Below, piece after piece: positions 37,669 to 45,580 of a DNA stretch of 63,878 nucleotides. Every line of letters starts with the position of its first letter. Within the stretch, counting starts at the first letter, position 1. The translations under genes and the position numbers were made by a program. The notes beneath the pieces are model-generated. The model searched no databases and was not told where the DNA came from. It worked only from the letters and a program-made list of their open reading frames with translations. Source of the stretch: a virus; IMG/VR virus record IMGVR_UViG_3300021378_001715, positions 1 to 63,878 of that record; one strand, given 5' to 3'.

Positions 37669-39267
37669 TTATGCGGCTGTGTAGCCAGGGGTAGGTGTTT
37701 GCTGGTCGTCATTCCAATTGAAGCCGCCACCAGTAATAACCCTATCGTTATTCATTTGTCCAACTAAATCGTCGGCATCTTTAAAGATAGTGTAGTCTAA
37801 TGTATCTGTTCTAAGTAACATAACAGTTGTAATGCCGTCTGCTAAGTGATAACTTGCATATGCAATTTTAGAGTATGCAACATTCATCTTCTTCATGTCA
37901 ACAGTACCATCATTATTAATTGCATCAATAATTAGTTCTGCTGGCTTAAATGGTTTATGATGTGAATTACCTGCTTGTTCTTGACTTAGTTTCTCATAGT
38001 TTTGTACAAGAGCTTTAATTGTTGAAATAAACAAGTCAGCAGTTTGTTTTTTATTTGCATACGGTTCTAACACTTCGTTGTTTAGTGCATCAAAGCCTTT
38101 CTTGTTCCAGTTATACTTGCTACCTTTTTTGGCCTTGCCTTTAATAACATTGTATTGGTTACCATCGTAACTTTGTGCATCAATTTTTTGGAATGTTCCA
38201 TCTTTTTGCATTACTGGAATAGTTGCACCCTTTGGTGCTGATTGCATAATTTCGTTAATTTTGTTTGACCATGTTTGCCAACCTGTAGTTGCTTTAGCAA
38301 TAGCCTTACTATTGAAACGCCCACCGGTCTTTGCACTTGCTTTAATTTCAACTTCTTCATCGCCAATCTTTAGATCGCCCTTCTTGCCCTTTTCTGCAGG
38401 GTTACCCATCATTGACAATGCCATTTCGCCTGGACCAATAGCACCTGATGTTGTGCCAGGCGCATAACTAAAGATGTTTTCTTTTACAAATACATCAAAT
38501 ACTTTTTGATAGTTTGGGTTTACAAAATCTTTAACATTACCTCTGTCTACAGAAATAAGTCTTAGCATGTTAATTACTTTACCATCAACACAGGCTTGTA
38601 AAAACTCTTTAATCTCTTCAGCCTTAACATCACTTTCTTCCTGCATATCAAGTATTTTTCCAAACAGTGCCTGCTTTAGAGTTTTAGTAAACTTATCTGC
38701 GTTAATAGACATTTTCTTGTATGAAGATCTATCTCTTGCTGTCATATCACTTGTGTCTAAGTCTGCTGTATATCCTTGTACTTTGTTACCTAGTGTAACT
38801 AATACACCTGTAACGTCTTTAACAAAGTTAATTGCTTCGTCACGCTCAGTACGTGCTGAGTCTCTTGATGTTTTTATGTTTTCAGATGCTTTAGTAAGTT
38901 TGTCTAATGTTTCGTTTAAACTTGCTAAGAAAGATGCTTTTATGTTTTCATCAATATCACTTGCTTCAATAGTAGCAATATCGGCTTTTAATCTTTGTAA
39001 TGCAGATTCTGCTTCTTGGTCTTCACTACCTAATGCTTCTGTTTGCGGTTCTGGAGTTTTCTTAATATTCTTAGTAACAAAGTCTCTGACCTTTTGAGCA
39101 AGACTTGTTAAATTACTTACTACGTTAGACTTAACTGTTGGGTCCATAGTAGCAACAGCATTGCTAATAGCATCAATATCATGTATTGCATGTTGAGCTT
39201 CTAGTCCGGCATTAGCCGACTCGTCTAATTTTTTTGATTCTATAAGTTTAAAGTCACTGTAACGCAT
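37669..39267 (-). CDS. Large phage protein with nuclease-like motif
   Basis: 532 residues (MRYSDFKLIESKKLDE...). The N-terminal half is coiled coil (LQRLKADIATIEASDIDE). In the middle, GPGEMALSMMGNP, then GDLKIGDEEVEIKAS (about 297-311), resembles a PD-(D/E)xK nuclease site (D..ExK). Similar large proteins with a short N-terminal MRYSDFKL start are found in marine T4-like phages, often annotated as structural. A TATAAATA box precedes it. Confidence 0.65.
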   Translation of the reverse strand: MRYSDFKLIESKKLDESANAGLEAQHAIHDIDAISNAVATMDPTVKSNVVSNLTSLAQKVRDFVTKNIKKTPEPQTEALGSEDQEAESALQRLKADIATIEASDIDENIKASFLASLNETLDKLTKASENIKTSRDSARTERDEAINFVKDVTGVLVTLGNKVQGYTADLDTSDMTARDRSSYKKMSINADKFTKTLKQALFGKILDMQEESDVKAEEIKEFLQACVDGKVINMLRLISVDRGNVKDFVNPNYQKVFDVFVKENIFSYAPGTTSGAIGPGEMALSMMGNPAEKGKKGDLKIGDEEVEIKASAKTGGRFNSKAIAKATTGWQTWSNKINEIMQSAPKGATIPVMQKDGTFQKIDAQSYDGNQYNVIKGKAKKGSKYNWNKKGFDALNNEVLEPYANKKQTADLFISTIKALVQNYEKLSQEQAGNSHHKPFKPAELIIDAINNDGTVDMKKMNVAYSKIAYASYHLADGITTVMLLRTDTLDYTIFKDADDLVGQMNNDRVITGGGFNWNDDQQTPTPGYTAA

Positions 39268-39294
39268 TATTAGTTGTTCCTAAATTATTAATAG

Positions 39295-39302
39295 TATTTA
39301 TA
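39295..39302 (-). promoter_or_regulatory. TATAAATA late promoter
   Basis: An exact late box on the minus strand, 28 nt before ATG 39267 and overlapping the stop of the bilin reductase gene. Confidence 0.65.
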
Positions 39303-39990
39303 CTATTTTAGGAAACAGCATGTCTGTGCAGAACTTATCTACATCTTCTTCTGCAAGACCAGGTGTTTTCATAACGTTAGGCGTATGTGGATTTTGTTGC
39401 TGGTTATGACAGTAATAGTTCTGACTTGCTGCAACTATCTCGCAATTACCGTCACCGTCGGATAATGGTACTTCGTCAAACCAAGCATTAAGATTAGCAA
39501 TAGCAATGTCAATAATAGCAACTGCTTCTTCCTCTGTTTTAACATTGCCTGCAGCAAGCATTTTATCTGTAAAAATATTTGTTGCCCATTCAGGTAGTTG
39601 TCTTTGTTTGCTAGGAATAAATTCTTCAACACTTTCTCTGTATCCATCAATCATAGGATGGTCTGGATTAGAACTAGGACTAAAGTCATGGAAGGCTCCA
39701 GTCATTTTGTTTTTGCCTGCAATAACATCAAAGCCGTATATTGGCGCATCATTGTTAAGAACTGGAAAACAACATACATGCATCATCCATAAGCCTCTAG
39801 ACTCACGTGCATCTACAACATCAATATGTGCTCTACGAACACTATCATTTGCCCACACACGATTAATCCAACCATTCTCTGGTTGATTAAAATGTGATAA
39901 CCCTGGTTCTTCTATTTCTTTTGCTCGACTGTCAAAGATGCTTATAATTTCATCTTGGCATTCAATTAACCGGTTCCATATAACGCTCAA
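39298..39990 (-). CDS. Ferredoxin-dependent bilin reductase (PcyA/PcyX-type)
   Basis: 230 residues from a TTG start at 39990 (GGAG upstream; no ATG available). Core family signatures are seen: RRAHIDVVDARESRGLWMMH, PIYGFDVIAG and AFHDFSPSSNPDHPM with the conserved His and Asp, and a C-terminal YYCHNQQQNPHT. The enzyme reduces biliverdin to a phycobilin with electrons from ferredoxin. It overlaps the heme oxygenase gene by 29 nt, so the pair turns heme into a bilin. Phage members of this family include PebS and PcyX. Its sequence is nearest to the PcyA side; a product (phycoerythrobilin?) cannot be assigned from sequence alone. Confidence 0.88.
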   Translation of the reverse strand: MSVIWNRLIECQDEIISIFDSRAKEIEEPGLSHFNQPENGWINRVWANDSVRRAHIDVVDARESRGLWMMHVCCFPVLNNDAPIYGFDVIAGKNKMTGAFHDFSPSSNPDHPMIDGYRESVEEFIPSKQRQLPEWATNIFTDKMLAAGNVKTEEEAVAIIDIAIANLNAWFDEVPLSDGDGNCEIVAASQNYYCHNQQQNPHTPNVMKTPGLAEEDVDKFCTDMLFPKIV

Positions 39991-40528
39991 TGTCTAACTC
40001 CATTAGTTCTTTAAATAAGTTGGTTGCTGTTTCGAAACAAAACTTTGCTTCGTCTGCCATGCCGTCATGAATTTTACTACGTATGGCTTCTTTTAATTCT
40101 TGTGTGTCAACTTTGAAGTTATACATATTACCCGTGCCTGGAATACGTTTCTTAATCATTTGTCCGCCACTTAGGTCGCCCATGTGTAACGTATAAATGT
40201 GTGCCATCAGTGCTTCGGGATCAGCCATTATACTACGCATATGTTCGATGTATTTTTCTGTACTAGGTAGTATTGGTGGCTCTTCTTCTTTCTTAGTCCA
40301 CAACTCAAAGAAATCTTTTTCAATTTCTTGTTTACGTCTGATACCTGGAAGGTCGTCTAATACGCCATTTGCTCCTGCTATTGCTTCAAGTAGGTCATAC
40401 TTCTTATGTTGATTCCATAAGTAGATTGCGTATAATTCTGGATTGATCTTACCACTCATCATAACTTTTACAAATTCTTGTCTTTCTGCGTCTTTATGGT
40501 GTTCCCATGTAAGATCTTTTAGGCTCAT
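39962..40528 (-). CDS. ho1: Heme oxygenase (HO-1 type)
   Basis: 188 residues with the proximal-heme histidine in WEHHKDAERQEF (about His11) and the distal helix GDLSGGQMIKKR (about 133-144). It opens heme to biliverdin, CO and Fe(II) with ferredoxin. It is followed by the bilin reductase, and the clpS stop lies next to its start. Cyanophages carry such pairs for phycobilin making; here the host is probably not a cyanobacterium, so iron release or a photoreceptor pigment may be the purpose. Confidence 0.92.
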   Translation of the reverse strand: MSLKDLTWEHHKDAERQEFVKVMMSGKINPELYAIYLWNQHKKYDLLEAIAGANGVLDDLPGIRRKQEIEKDFFELWTKKEEEPPILPSTEKYIEHMRSIMADPEALMAHIYTLHMGDLSGGQMIKKRIPGTGNMYNFKVDTQELKEAIRSKIHDGMADEAKFCFETATNLFKELMELDIERYMEPVN

Positions 40529-40530
40529 AT

Positions 40531-40842
40531 TTACTCTTTCTCTAGTTTAATTTGTAATGGAAAGCCTTGACTTCTACTTTGGTCTTGTGCTTCAAGTGCT
40601 TTCTGTTCTGCTATTTCATAAGTATATATGCCAGCAACGCCTGAACCATCGGTATGAATGGTTAATGTTATTTTTTCAGCATTCTCGTTTGAATGTCTAA
40701 ATATTTCTACTAAAACTTTTATTACCCAATCAATAGGCGTAACATCATCATTCAGTAATACTACTTTAAACTTTGGTGGCTCAGATATTTGTTTAGATAA
40801 TTTCTCATCTATCTTTACATCTAAAATTACTTCTTCGCTCAT
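40531..40842 (-). CDS. clpS: ClpS protease adaptor
   Basis: 103 residues, full length. ClpS signatures are visible: FKVVLLNDDVTPIDWVIKVL, then TIHTDGSGVAGIYTYEIAEQ, and the end LQIKLEKE. It binds ClpA and delivers N-degron substrates, while it slows ssrA-tag degradation by ClpAP. GGAG lies before the ATG. With phage ClpP and tmRNA it forms a set acting on the same host protease. Confidence 0.9.
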   Translation of the reverse strand: MSEEVILDVKIDEKLSKQISEPPKFKVVLLNDDVTPIDWVIKVLVEIFRHSNENAEKITLTIHTDGSGVAGIYTYEIAEQKALEAQDQSRSQGFPLQIKLEKE

Positions 40843-40859
40843 TTCTTTCTCCGTTAAGT

Positions 40860-40882
40860 GGGGGAGGGTTTCCCACTCCCCC
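40860..40882 (-). terminator. GC-rich hairpin between hsp20 and clpS
   Basis: A 7-bp stem GGGGGAG/CTCCCCC with a 9-nt loop lies between the Hsp20 stop and the ClpS start. It has no T-tract, so it may be a processing or stability hairpin instead of a terminator. Confidence 0.45.
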
Positions 40883-40890
40883 TAGACAAT

Positions 40891-41352
40891 TTACTTGCCT
40901 GTTTCGCCTTCAATAGTAAGACCTTCATTGATCTTAATTTTCTTAGGCTGTAGTTCTTCTGGAACTTCACGTACTAGATGAATGTTTAGCATACCTAGTT
41001 CAAGGCCTGCACTTTTCACTTCTACGTGATCAGCAAGTGTGAACTCCCTACGGAAGTTGCGTCCGCCAATACCTTTATGTAGGTAATTAACGTCTTCATC
41101 TCCTTTAGGAGCCGTACCTTCAATTGTTAAAAGTTTGTTATCCTTTTCAATTGAAAGATTATCCATACCAAAGCCGGCAACAGCCAATGAGATCATATAC
41201 TCATCTTCGTTGATTTGTGCAATGTTGTATGGTGGATATCCATTCTTATTAGGGCTATTTTCAAACTGGCGTTCTAGCTCGCTGAAAATTCTATCGAAGC
41301 CGATAGTAGCTCTATGTAGTGATGGGATGTCTAAGGTAGTTAGTCTTGTCAT
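40891..41352 (-). CDS. Hsp20 / IbpA-type small heat-shock protein
   Basis: 153 residues from ATG 41352 with AAAGGAGG upstream. The alpha-crystallin domain (about 38-128) has YMISLAVAGFGMDNLSIEKD, GRNFRREFTLADHVEV and LNIHLVREVPEEL with the IxI-type tail (KIKINEG). It holds unfolding proteins for refolding by other chaperones. Marine T4-like phages often carry one. Confidence 0.9.
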   Translation of the reverse strand: MTRLTTLDIPSLHRATIGFDRIFSELERQFENSPNKNGYPPYNIAQINEDEYMISLAVAGFGMDNLSIEKDNKLLTIEGTAPKGDEDVNYLHKGIGGRNFRREFTLADHVEVKSAGLELGMLNIHLVREVPEELQPKKIKINEGLTIEGETGK

Positions 41353-41450
41353 AATGTTTCCTCCTTTAATAAGCAAGTTAACTATTGAAACCCTTTCGGC
41401 GTTTCAGTTTATTTAAAAATATGTAAGGAGAATCAATCTCCCTACACATT

Positions 41451-41458
41451 TATTTATC
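41451..41458 (-). promoter_or_regulatory. GATAAATA late-type box upstream of hsp20
   Basis: The minus strand reads GATAAATA about 100 nt before the hsp20 ATG. The leader between holds two small inverted repeats (GGAGA/TCTCC and TGAAAC/GTTTCA). Confidence 0.4.
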
Positions 41459-41476
41459 ATTTATAATACAAGTATA

Positions 41477-42064
41477 TTATAGATTGAGTTTAAAGTCAAC
41501 CCCAAAGAATGCTGTATCTTTCTTAAAATCATCGTCAAAATCGACTTCAACAAAAGGCGACACTGAGAATGATCCAAACTTGTATTTTGTACCTATAAAC
41601 GTTTGTAAATGGCTGTAATCTAAATTACTACCTTCATACGTATATTGTACATGTGGTTCAAAGATTAAGAACGGTGAACCAAACAATAAGTTAGGCTGTC
41701 CTTGTGCTTCTAAACCAAACTGTGGGCGATAACGCATAACGTTTTCTCTACCTTCTCTTGATCTATGTTCAAATCTTGAGTTGAAAAAGAACGCTCCATT
41801 TTTAATCTGCTTGACTTGAAAGCGAATCCAATCTTCGCCTACGCCTGCACGATCAATTTTTCTATACTCTAAACGATATGGATTTCCTTCAAAGTCATAT
41901 CTTAAGATACGCTGAGAGTAATCTTTATCAGCATACTCTCTTACACCAAAGGTCCAATTGTCTTTAGTTACGAAAGTGTTTACTTCTGTATAATCAAAAT
42001 CATCTGCACTAACAGTAGTTGTTGCAAAAATTGCAAGTATTCCTGCGATTATTAAATTTTTCAT
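41477..42064 (-). CDS. Exported outer-membrane-like beta-barrel protein
   Basis: 195 residues with a signal sequence (about 1-20, ending TVSADD), then alternating hydrophobic strands (RILRYDFEGNPYRLEYRKID, YSHLQTFIGTKYKFGSFSVS) and a terminal FGVDFKLNL. Size and pattern fit a small outer-membrane barrel. AAGGAG precedes the ATG. It may alter the host envelope; function unknown. Confidence 0.7.
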   Translation of the reverse strand: MKNLIIAGILAIFATTTVSADDFDYTEVNTFVTKDNWTFGVREYADKDYSQRILRYDFEGNPYRLEYRKIDRAGVGEDWIRFQVKQIKNGAFFFNSRFEHRSREGRENVMRYRPQFGLEAQGQPNLLFGSPFLIFEPHVQYTYEGSNLDYSHLQTFIGTKYKFGSFSVSPFVEVDFDDDFKKDTAFFGVDFKLNL

Positions 42065-42104
42065 ATTATCTCCTTAAATAAATTATAAAAAAGTTATTAA
42101 AATA

Positions 42105-42126
42105 GTAAGCACAACCTAGTGCTTAC
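42105..42126 (-). terminator. Weak terminator-like hairpin
   Basis: An 8-bp stem GTAAGCAC/GTGCTTAC with a short loop, followed by a T-rich but interrupted stretch. It lies between the permease and the outer-membrane gene. Confidence 0.4.
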
Positions 42127-42150
42127 CTCTATCCTATTAAGTGTACACTC

Positions 42151-43188
42151 TTAGAACAGTAATGTCAACCCAGCGGTGGCGATTACCAATCCACCCCATA
42201 AGCCTAATATAGTAATGTAATATCTCAACTTAGTTCCAAAGTACAGCATACCAATTGCTACGCACTTGTGCATAGGGCTAATTAGATAGCCTACAAAGTC
42301 TACTGCAAAGAACCAAGGAAGATACTCCAATCCATATATACTTGACATCAACACTGTGATGGCACCAAAGCGTGAACTGCTTCCTAGTGCAAATGCACCT
42401 AAGAAACTAAACACACTAAGACCAATAAAGCCAAGCGGGGTATTAATGTCCAATCCTGTACTTTCTAATCCTGTTTTAATTGCTTCTGTGTTAGAGACAG
42501 CAAAGTTAGCTAGAGCAATAATAAGAGCTACCCAGCCTATAAGTTTCCAGTCAACGTAACCTAGTAACTTCTTAATATCAAACGTTGCTGTACAAAACAT
42601 GTAATATAATGTAAGCAATCCAAATGACCACATAAAGTCTACGCCAGCTACAATAGCAACTACGCCTGCAATGTATGGAAATACATAACGTGTGATACGA
42701 CTTACTTTAATTTCTGTTCCGCAATCCTGTAATTGAACATCACTTTCTTTAACGCCCCATATCAAGTAGCCGAGAATAAAAGCAATACTTACAGCAAGCA
42801 ATGGCCACATCATACTCATAAATGCACCATAAGACAGTCCGAACGCCGCCATCGGCAGAATAACTGTTTTCTCTAGTGGTGACCAAAAGTAGTAGTGGTG
42901 TGTGCTTACATAATCAATTGGTCCAAACTTTTCTCGGCCACAACACCCTTTATCGGGTGCAAGTGTGTCTAACATGCCAGCACTAACTGTAACACGACCT
43001 TTGATAGGTAGTAGTCCTGTTAGGGCACTTACAATAGCAACTACCGCTTTCTTACTTTTTAAATTCTGTTCAAAGAAACAGAAGATGTCTTTGAACAAGT
43101 CGTTCTCTTTTATCATACCTGCAATCATCATTACAAATACAATTAGGAAAAGATAAACTTGTCCGCTATATAAAATACTTAAATCCAT
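42151..43188 (-). CDS. Polytopic membrane protein, DUF401/ion-transporter-like
   Basis: About 345 residues from ATG 43188 (AGGAAAG upstream), with roughly eight or nine transmembrane helices. The segment AIVSALTGLLPIKGRVTVSAGMLD and the later HHYYFWSPLEKTVILPMAAFGL resemble DUF401-type permeases. A cluster of cysteines (KGCCGREKF) lies in a loop. It is coupled to the GMP reductase gene. Substrate unknown. Confidence 0.7.
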   Translation of the reverse strand: MDLSILYSGQVYLFLIVFVMMIAGMIKENDLFKDIFCFFEQNLKSKKAVVAIVSALTGLLPIKGRVTVSAGMLDTLAPDKGCCGREKFGPIDYVSTHHYYFWSPLEKTVILPMAAFGLSYGAFMSMMWPLLAVSIAFILGYLIWGVKESDVQLQDCGTEIKVSRITRYVFPYIAGVVAIVAGVDFMWSFGLLTLYYMFCTATFDIKKLLGYVDWKLIGWVALIIALANFAVSNTEAIKTGLESTGLDINTPLGFIGLSVFSFLGAFALGSSSRFGAITVLMSSIYGLEYLPWFFAVDFVGYLISPMHKCVAIGMLYFGTKLRYYITILGLWGGLVIATAGLTLLF

Positions 43189-43192
43189 GATA

Positions 43193-44326
43193 TTACTTTC
43201 CTGCGTAAACCGCGTTAAACTGTTGTGTACAACGTACAAATGTAGTACACTTACTGAGTTGTTTAAGTCCTACTGCACCTGCATAGGTACAAGTGCTTCT
43301 TACACCGCCTAATAGGTCTTGTATTGTGTGCTTTACCTTGCCGCGATATGGAACCAATACTTCTCGTCCTTCGCTACTACGGTATTCTTTTAATCCACCA
43401 AAGTGTTTTTCGTTTGCGGCATTTGAGCTCATTCCGTAAAACTGTACATATTTTTCTTGTACAATTTTTTTCTGTGTTTGAATAATTTCGTTTGTTTCAA
43501 ATTGCTTTACAATTACTTCACCACCGCCTTCGTCGTGTCCTGCTAACATACCTCCCAGCATAACAAAGTCAGCGCCTCCGGCAAAAGCCTTGGCAACATC
43601 GCCAGGGCAAGTACATCCGCCGTCAGCGATAATATGACCACCGAGACCGTGTGCCGCATCGGCGCATTCAATAACCGCCGATAGTTGCGGATACCCCACA
43701 CCAGTTTGTATCCGAGTAGTACAAACACTACCAGGACCAATGCCAACCTTAACAATATCTGCTCCTGCAAGAATCAATTCCTCCGTCATTTCTCCTGTAA
43801 CTACGTTGCCTGCAATAATAACAATATGTGGATAATTATTACGCAACCCTCTTACAAATGTTGCAAACCTTTCTGAGTAGCCATTTGCTACATCAACGCA
43901 AACATACTTTAATTTATATCCAACTTGTTCGTATACTTCTTTGAACTTACTATAATCATTATCTGTAATGCCAATACTCATAGCAACATACTCTGTACGT
44001 TCTACTCTGTTGTTATTAACTAGTACGTCACCGTTGAAGTAATTTACAAGTTCGTCCTCACTATATGTTTTAACAAGACAAGTTAGGATGTTTTGTTGTG
44101 CAAGTGTGTCTGCCATTTCCATTGTACCGACACCATCCATGTTACTTGCAATAATTGGAATACCACTATAATGATATTCAGCGGAATTATCTGGAAATGG
44201 TGGATTATAATTCCTATATGTAAATTTACGATCTAAGTTTACTTCCTTGCGACTACCTAGTATGGATCGTTTAGGTCTAATCAGAACATCTTTGTAGTCA
44301 AGTTTTATATCTTGTTCAATACGCAT
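43193..44326 (-). CDS. guaC: GMP reductase (IMPDH/GMPR family)
   Basis: 377 residues with a TIM-barrel family signature: [12 protein letters not shown] at the start, [10 protein letters not shown] with the active-site Cys202, [16 protein letters not shown], and [15 protein letters not shown]. Lack of CBS domains and the YGMSS motif favour GMP reductase (GMP to IMP with NADPH) over IMP dehydrogenase. It would move guanine nucleotides from host pools toward adenine nucleotides for phage DNA. AAAGG precedes the ATG. Confidence 0.88.
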   Translation of the reverse strand: MRIEQDIKLDYKDVLIRPKRSILGSRKEVNLDRKFTYRNYNPPFPDNSAEYHYSGIPIIASNMDGVGTMEMADTLAQQNILTCLVKTYSEDELVNYFNGDVLVNNNRVERTEYVAMSIGITDNDYSKFKEVYEQVGYKLKYVCVDVANGYSERFATFVRGLRNNYPHIVIIAGNVVTGEMTEELILAGADIVKVGIGPGSVCTTRIQTGVGYPQLSAVIECADAAHGLGGHIIADGGCTCPGDVAKAFAGGADFVMLGGMLAGHDEGGGEVIVKQFETNEIIQTQKKIVQEKYVQFYGMSSNAANEKHFGGLKEYRSSEGREVLVPYRGKVKHTIQDLLGGVRSTCTYAGAVGLKQLSKCTTFVRCTQQFNAVYAGK

Positions 44327-44338
44327 TATTCTACCTTT

Positions 44339-44914
44339 TTACTTTTTTTCGCCGTAGTTAAATGAAACACTGATTCTGTCAGTTGTTCCAATGTTTCCTT
44401 GAACACTATGTTTAAGCCATCCAGGAAAAATGTACAATGCATTAGTCTTAGCGGCATATGTTGCTCTTGTACTTGTATAGTAGGTTTCTTGTGCAATATC
44501 ATAGGGGATATGATATTCGCCGCCATCGTTTCTTTCAAATTGTATATTACCTTGATTCTCTGCATCAACATAATATACTCCACTTAATACACTACCTACA
44601 TGGTTGTGTAAGTGATTATAACTGTGTGGAGGATTAATGTTTATCCAAATGTTATATATTTCACATTCTTTTAAACCAACTTGTGTGGCACAAGTTTTCA
44701 TTTCTTCATTGAGGGTTTTTACTAAACGATCGATTTGATCAGACTCGCCTGGCTTTATATCGTTACTTTGCCAACCTCCGTAATTACTAATAACCCTACC
44801 TTTATCAGTTTGCTTACGTTGATACGCAAACTTCTTAAGTTCATCGTTATTAACTACGTGAATGATCGAGCTCCAGATAACACTCGGAAACCATAGTTCC
44901 GTATGCATTGCCAT
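44339..44914 (-). CDS. 2OG-Fe(II) oxygenase, phage type (second copy)
   Basis: 191 residues. NHLHNHVGSVLSGVYYV, then an internal beta segment and FPGWLKHSVQGN, fit the iron-binding His...His layout of the marine-phage 2OG oxygenase family; the acidic ligand is less obvious than in the 27605 protein. AGGAAG lies before ATG 44914. Target unknown. Confidence 0.82.
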   Translation of the reverse strand: MAMHTELWFPSVIWSSIIHVVNNDELKKFAYQRKQTDKGRVISNYGGWQSNDIKPGESDQIDRLVKTLNEEMKTCATQVGLKECEIYNIWININPPHSYNHLHNHVGSVLSGVYYVDAENQGNIQFERNDGGEYHIPYDIAQETYYTSTRATYAAKTNALYIFPGWLKHSVQGNIGTTDRISVSFNYGEKK

Positions 44915-44916
44915 GA

Positions 44917-45198
44917 CTACTTCCTACGTTTAATCTGTGACGGAGGTAACTTACCGTCCATTTCCATTTGACGTTGTTTCTTCATCCAACGAGCTCTGCC
45001 CGCCGCTTTTGCTTTTGCACGTTTTTCGCTAGGCTTTGTGTATTCTTGTCTGTCACGGACTTCTTGAATAATTCCAGCCTCCATAACTTTCTTTTTGAAA
45101 ATTCTTAGTGCTTTATTAAAATCGCCGTTTCTTACTTCAACAGTTAAACCATTTCCAAATGATTGGCTGTTGTCGTTTTTTCTATTGTTTCTTCTCAA
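44917..45198 (-). CDS. rpsU: Ribosomal protein bS21
   Basis: 93 residues from a TTG start with GGAGGAC upstream. The bS21 core is clear: LTVEVRNGDFNKALRIFKKKV, then EYTKPSEKRAKAKAAGRARWM and a basic tail. bS21 sits near the 16S anti-Shine-Dalgarno and affects initiation. Pelagiphages and other phages carry bS21 homologues. It supports a phage strategy of replacing a host initiation component, with IF-1. Confidence 0.9.
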   Translation of the reverse strand: MRRNNRKNDNSQSFGNGLTVEVRNGDFNKALRIFKKKVMEAGIIQEVRDRQEYTKPSEKRAKAKAAGRARWMKKQRQMEMDGKLPPSQIKRRK

Positions 45199-45580
45199 AC
45201 TGTCCTCCGATTGTTGCAGTTAAAAAGTCTAAATTATATAATCTATTCTTTGATAATACATTATACATGTTTTCACCACTGTTTGTCAACCAAAAAGTTT
45301 TGTTTTTGGAAATAAAATATGATGTGAAATCTTTTACTTTTGGGTCACAGTTATCAATATCTATGATAACATAGTCCGCGGCATGAAAGGTATCCATAAG
45401 CCATTCTGGTTCATGATTGGGTTCTTTCTGTTCGTATAGGTAAACTACAAATGGAATGTTATATTGCTGAACAAAGTCATTAAACTGTTCTTTAATAACT
45501 TCACTAGGATACACTAAAAGAAAACTTGGTTCGCTAGTGTAGTACTTGTCTGGTGGTGTAACTAATGTTATATCACTCAT
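45182..45580 (-). CDS. Conserved phage protein, function unknown
   Basis: 132 residues (MSDITLVTPPDKYYTSEPSFLLVYPSEV...), probably an alpha/beta fold (DYVIIDIDNCDPKVKDF). Its 3' end overlaps the rpsU start. The design is found in marine T4-like phages; role unknown. Confidence 0.7.
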   Translation of the reverse strand: MSDITLVTPPDKYYTSEPSFLLVYPSEVIKEQFNDFVQQYNIPFVVYLYEQKEPNHEPEWLMDTFHAADYVIIDIDNCDPKVKDFTSYFISKNKTFWLTNSGENMYNVLSKNRLYNLDFLTATIGGQFEKKQ

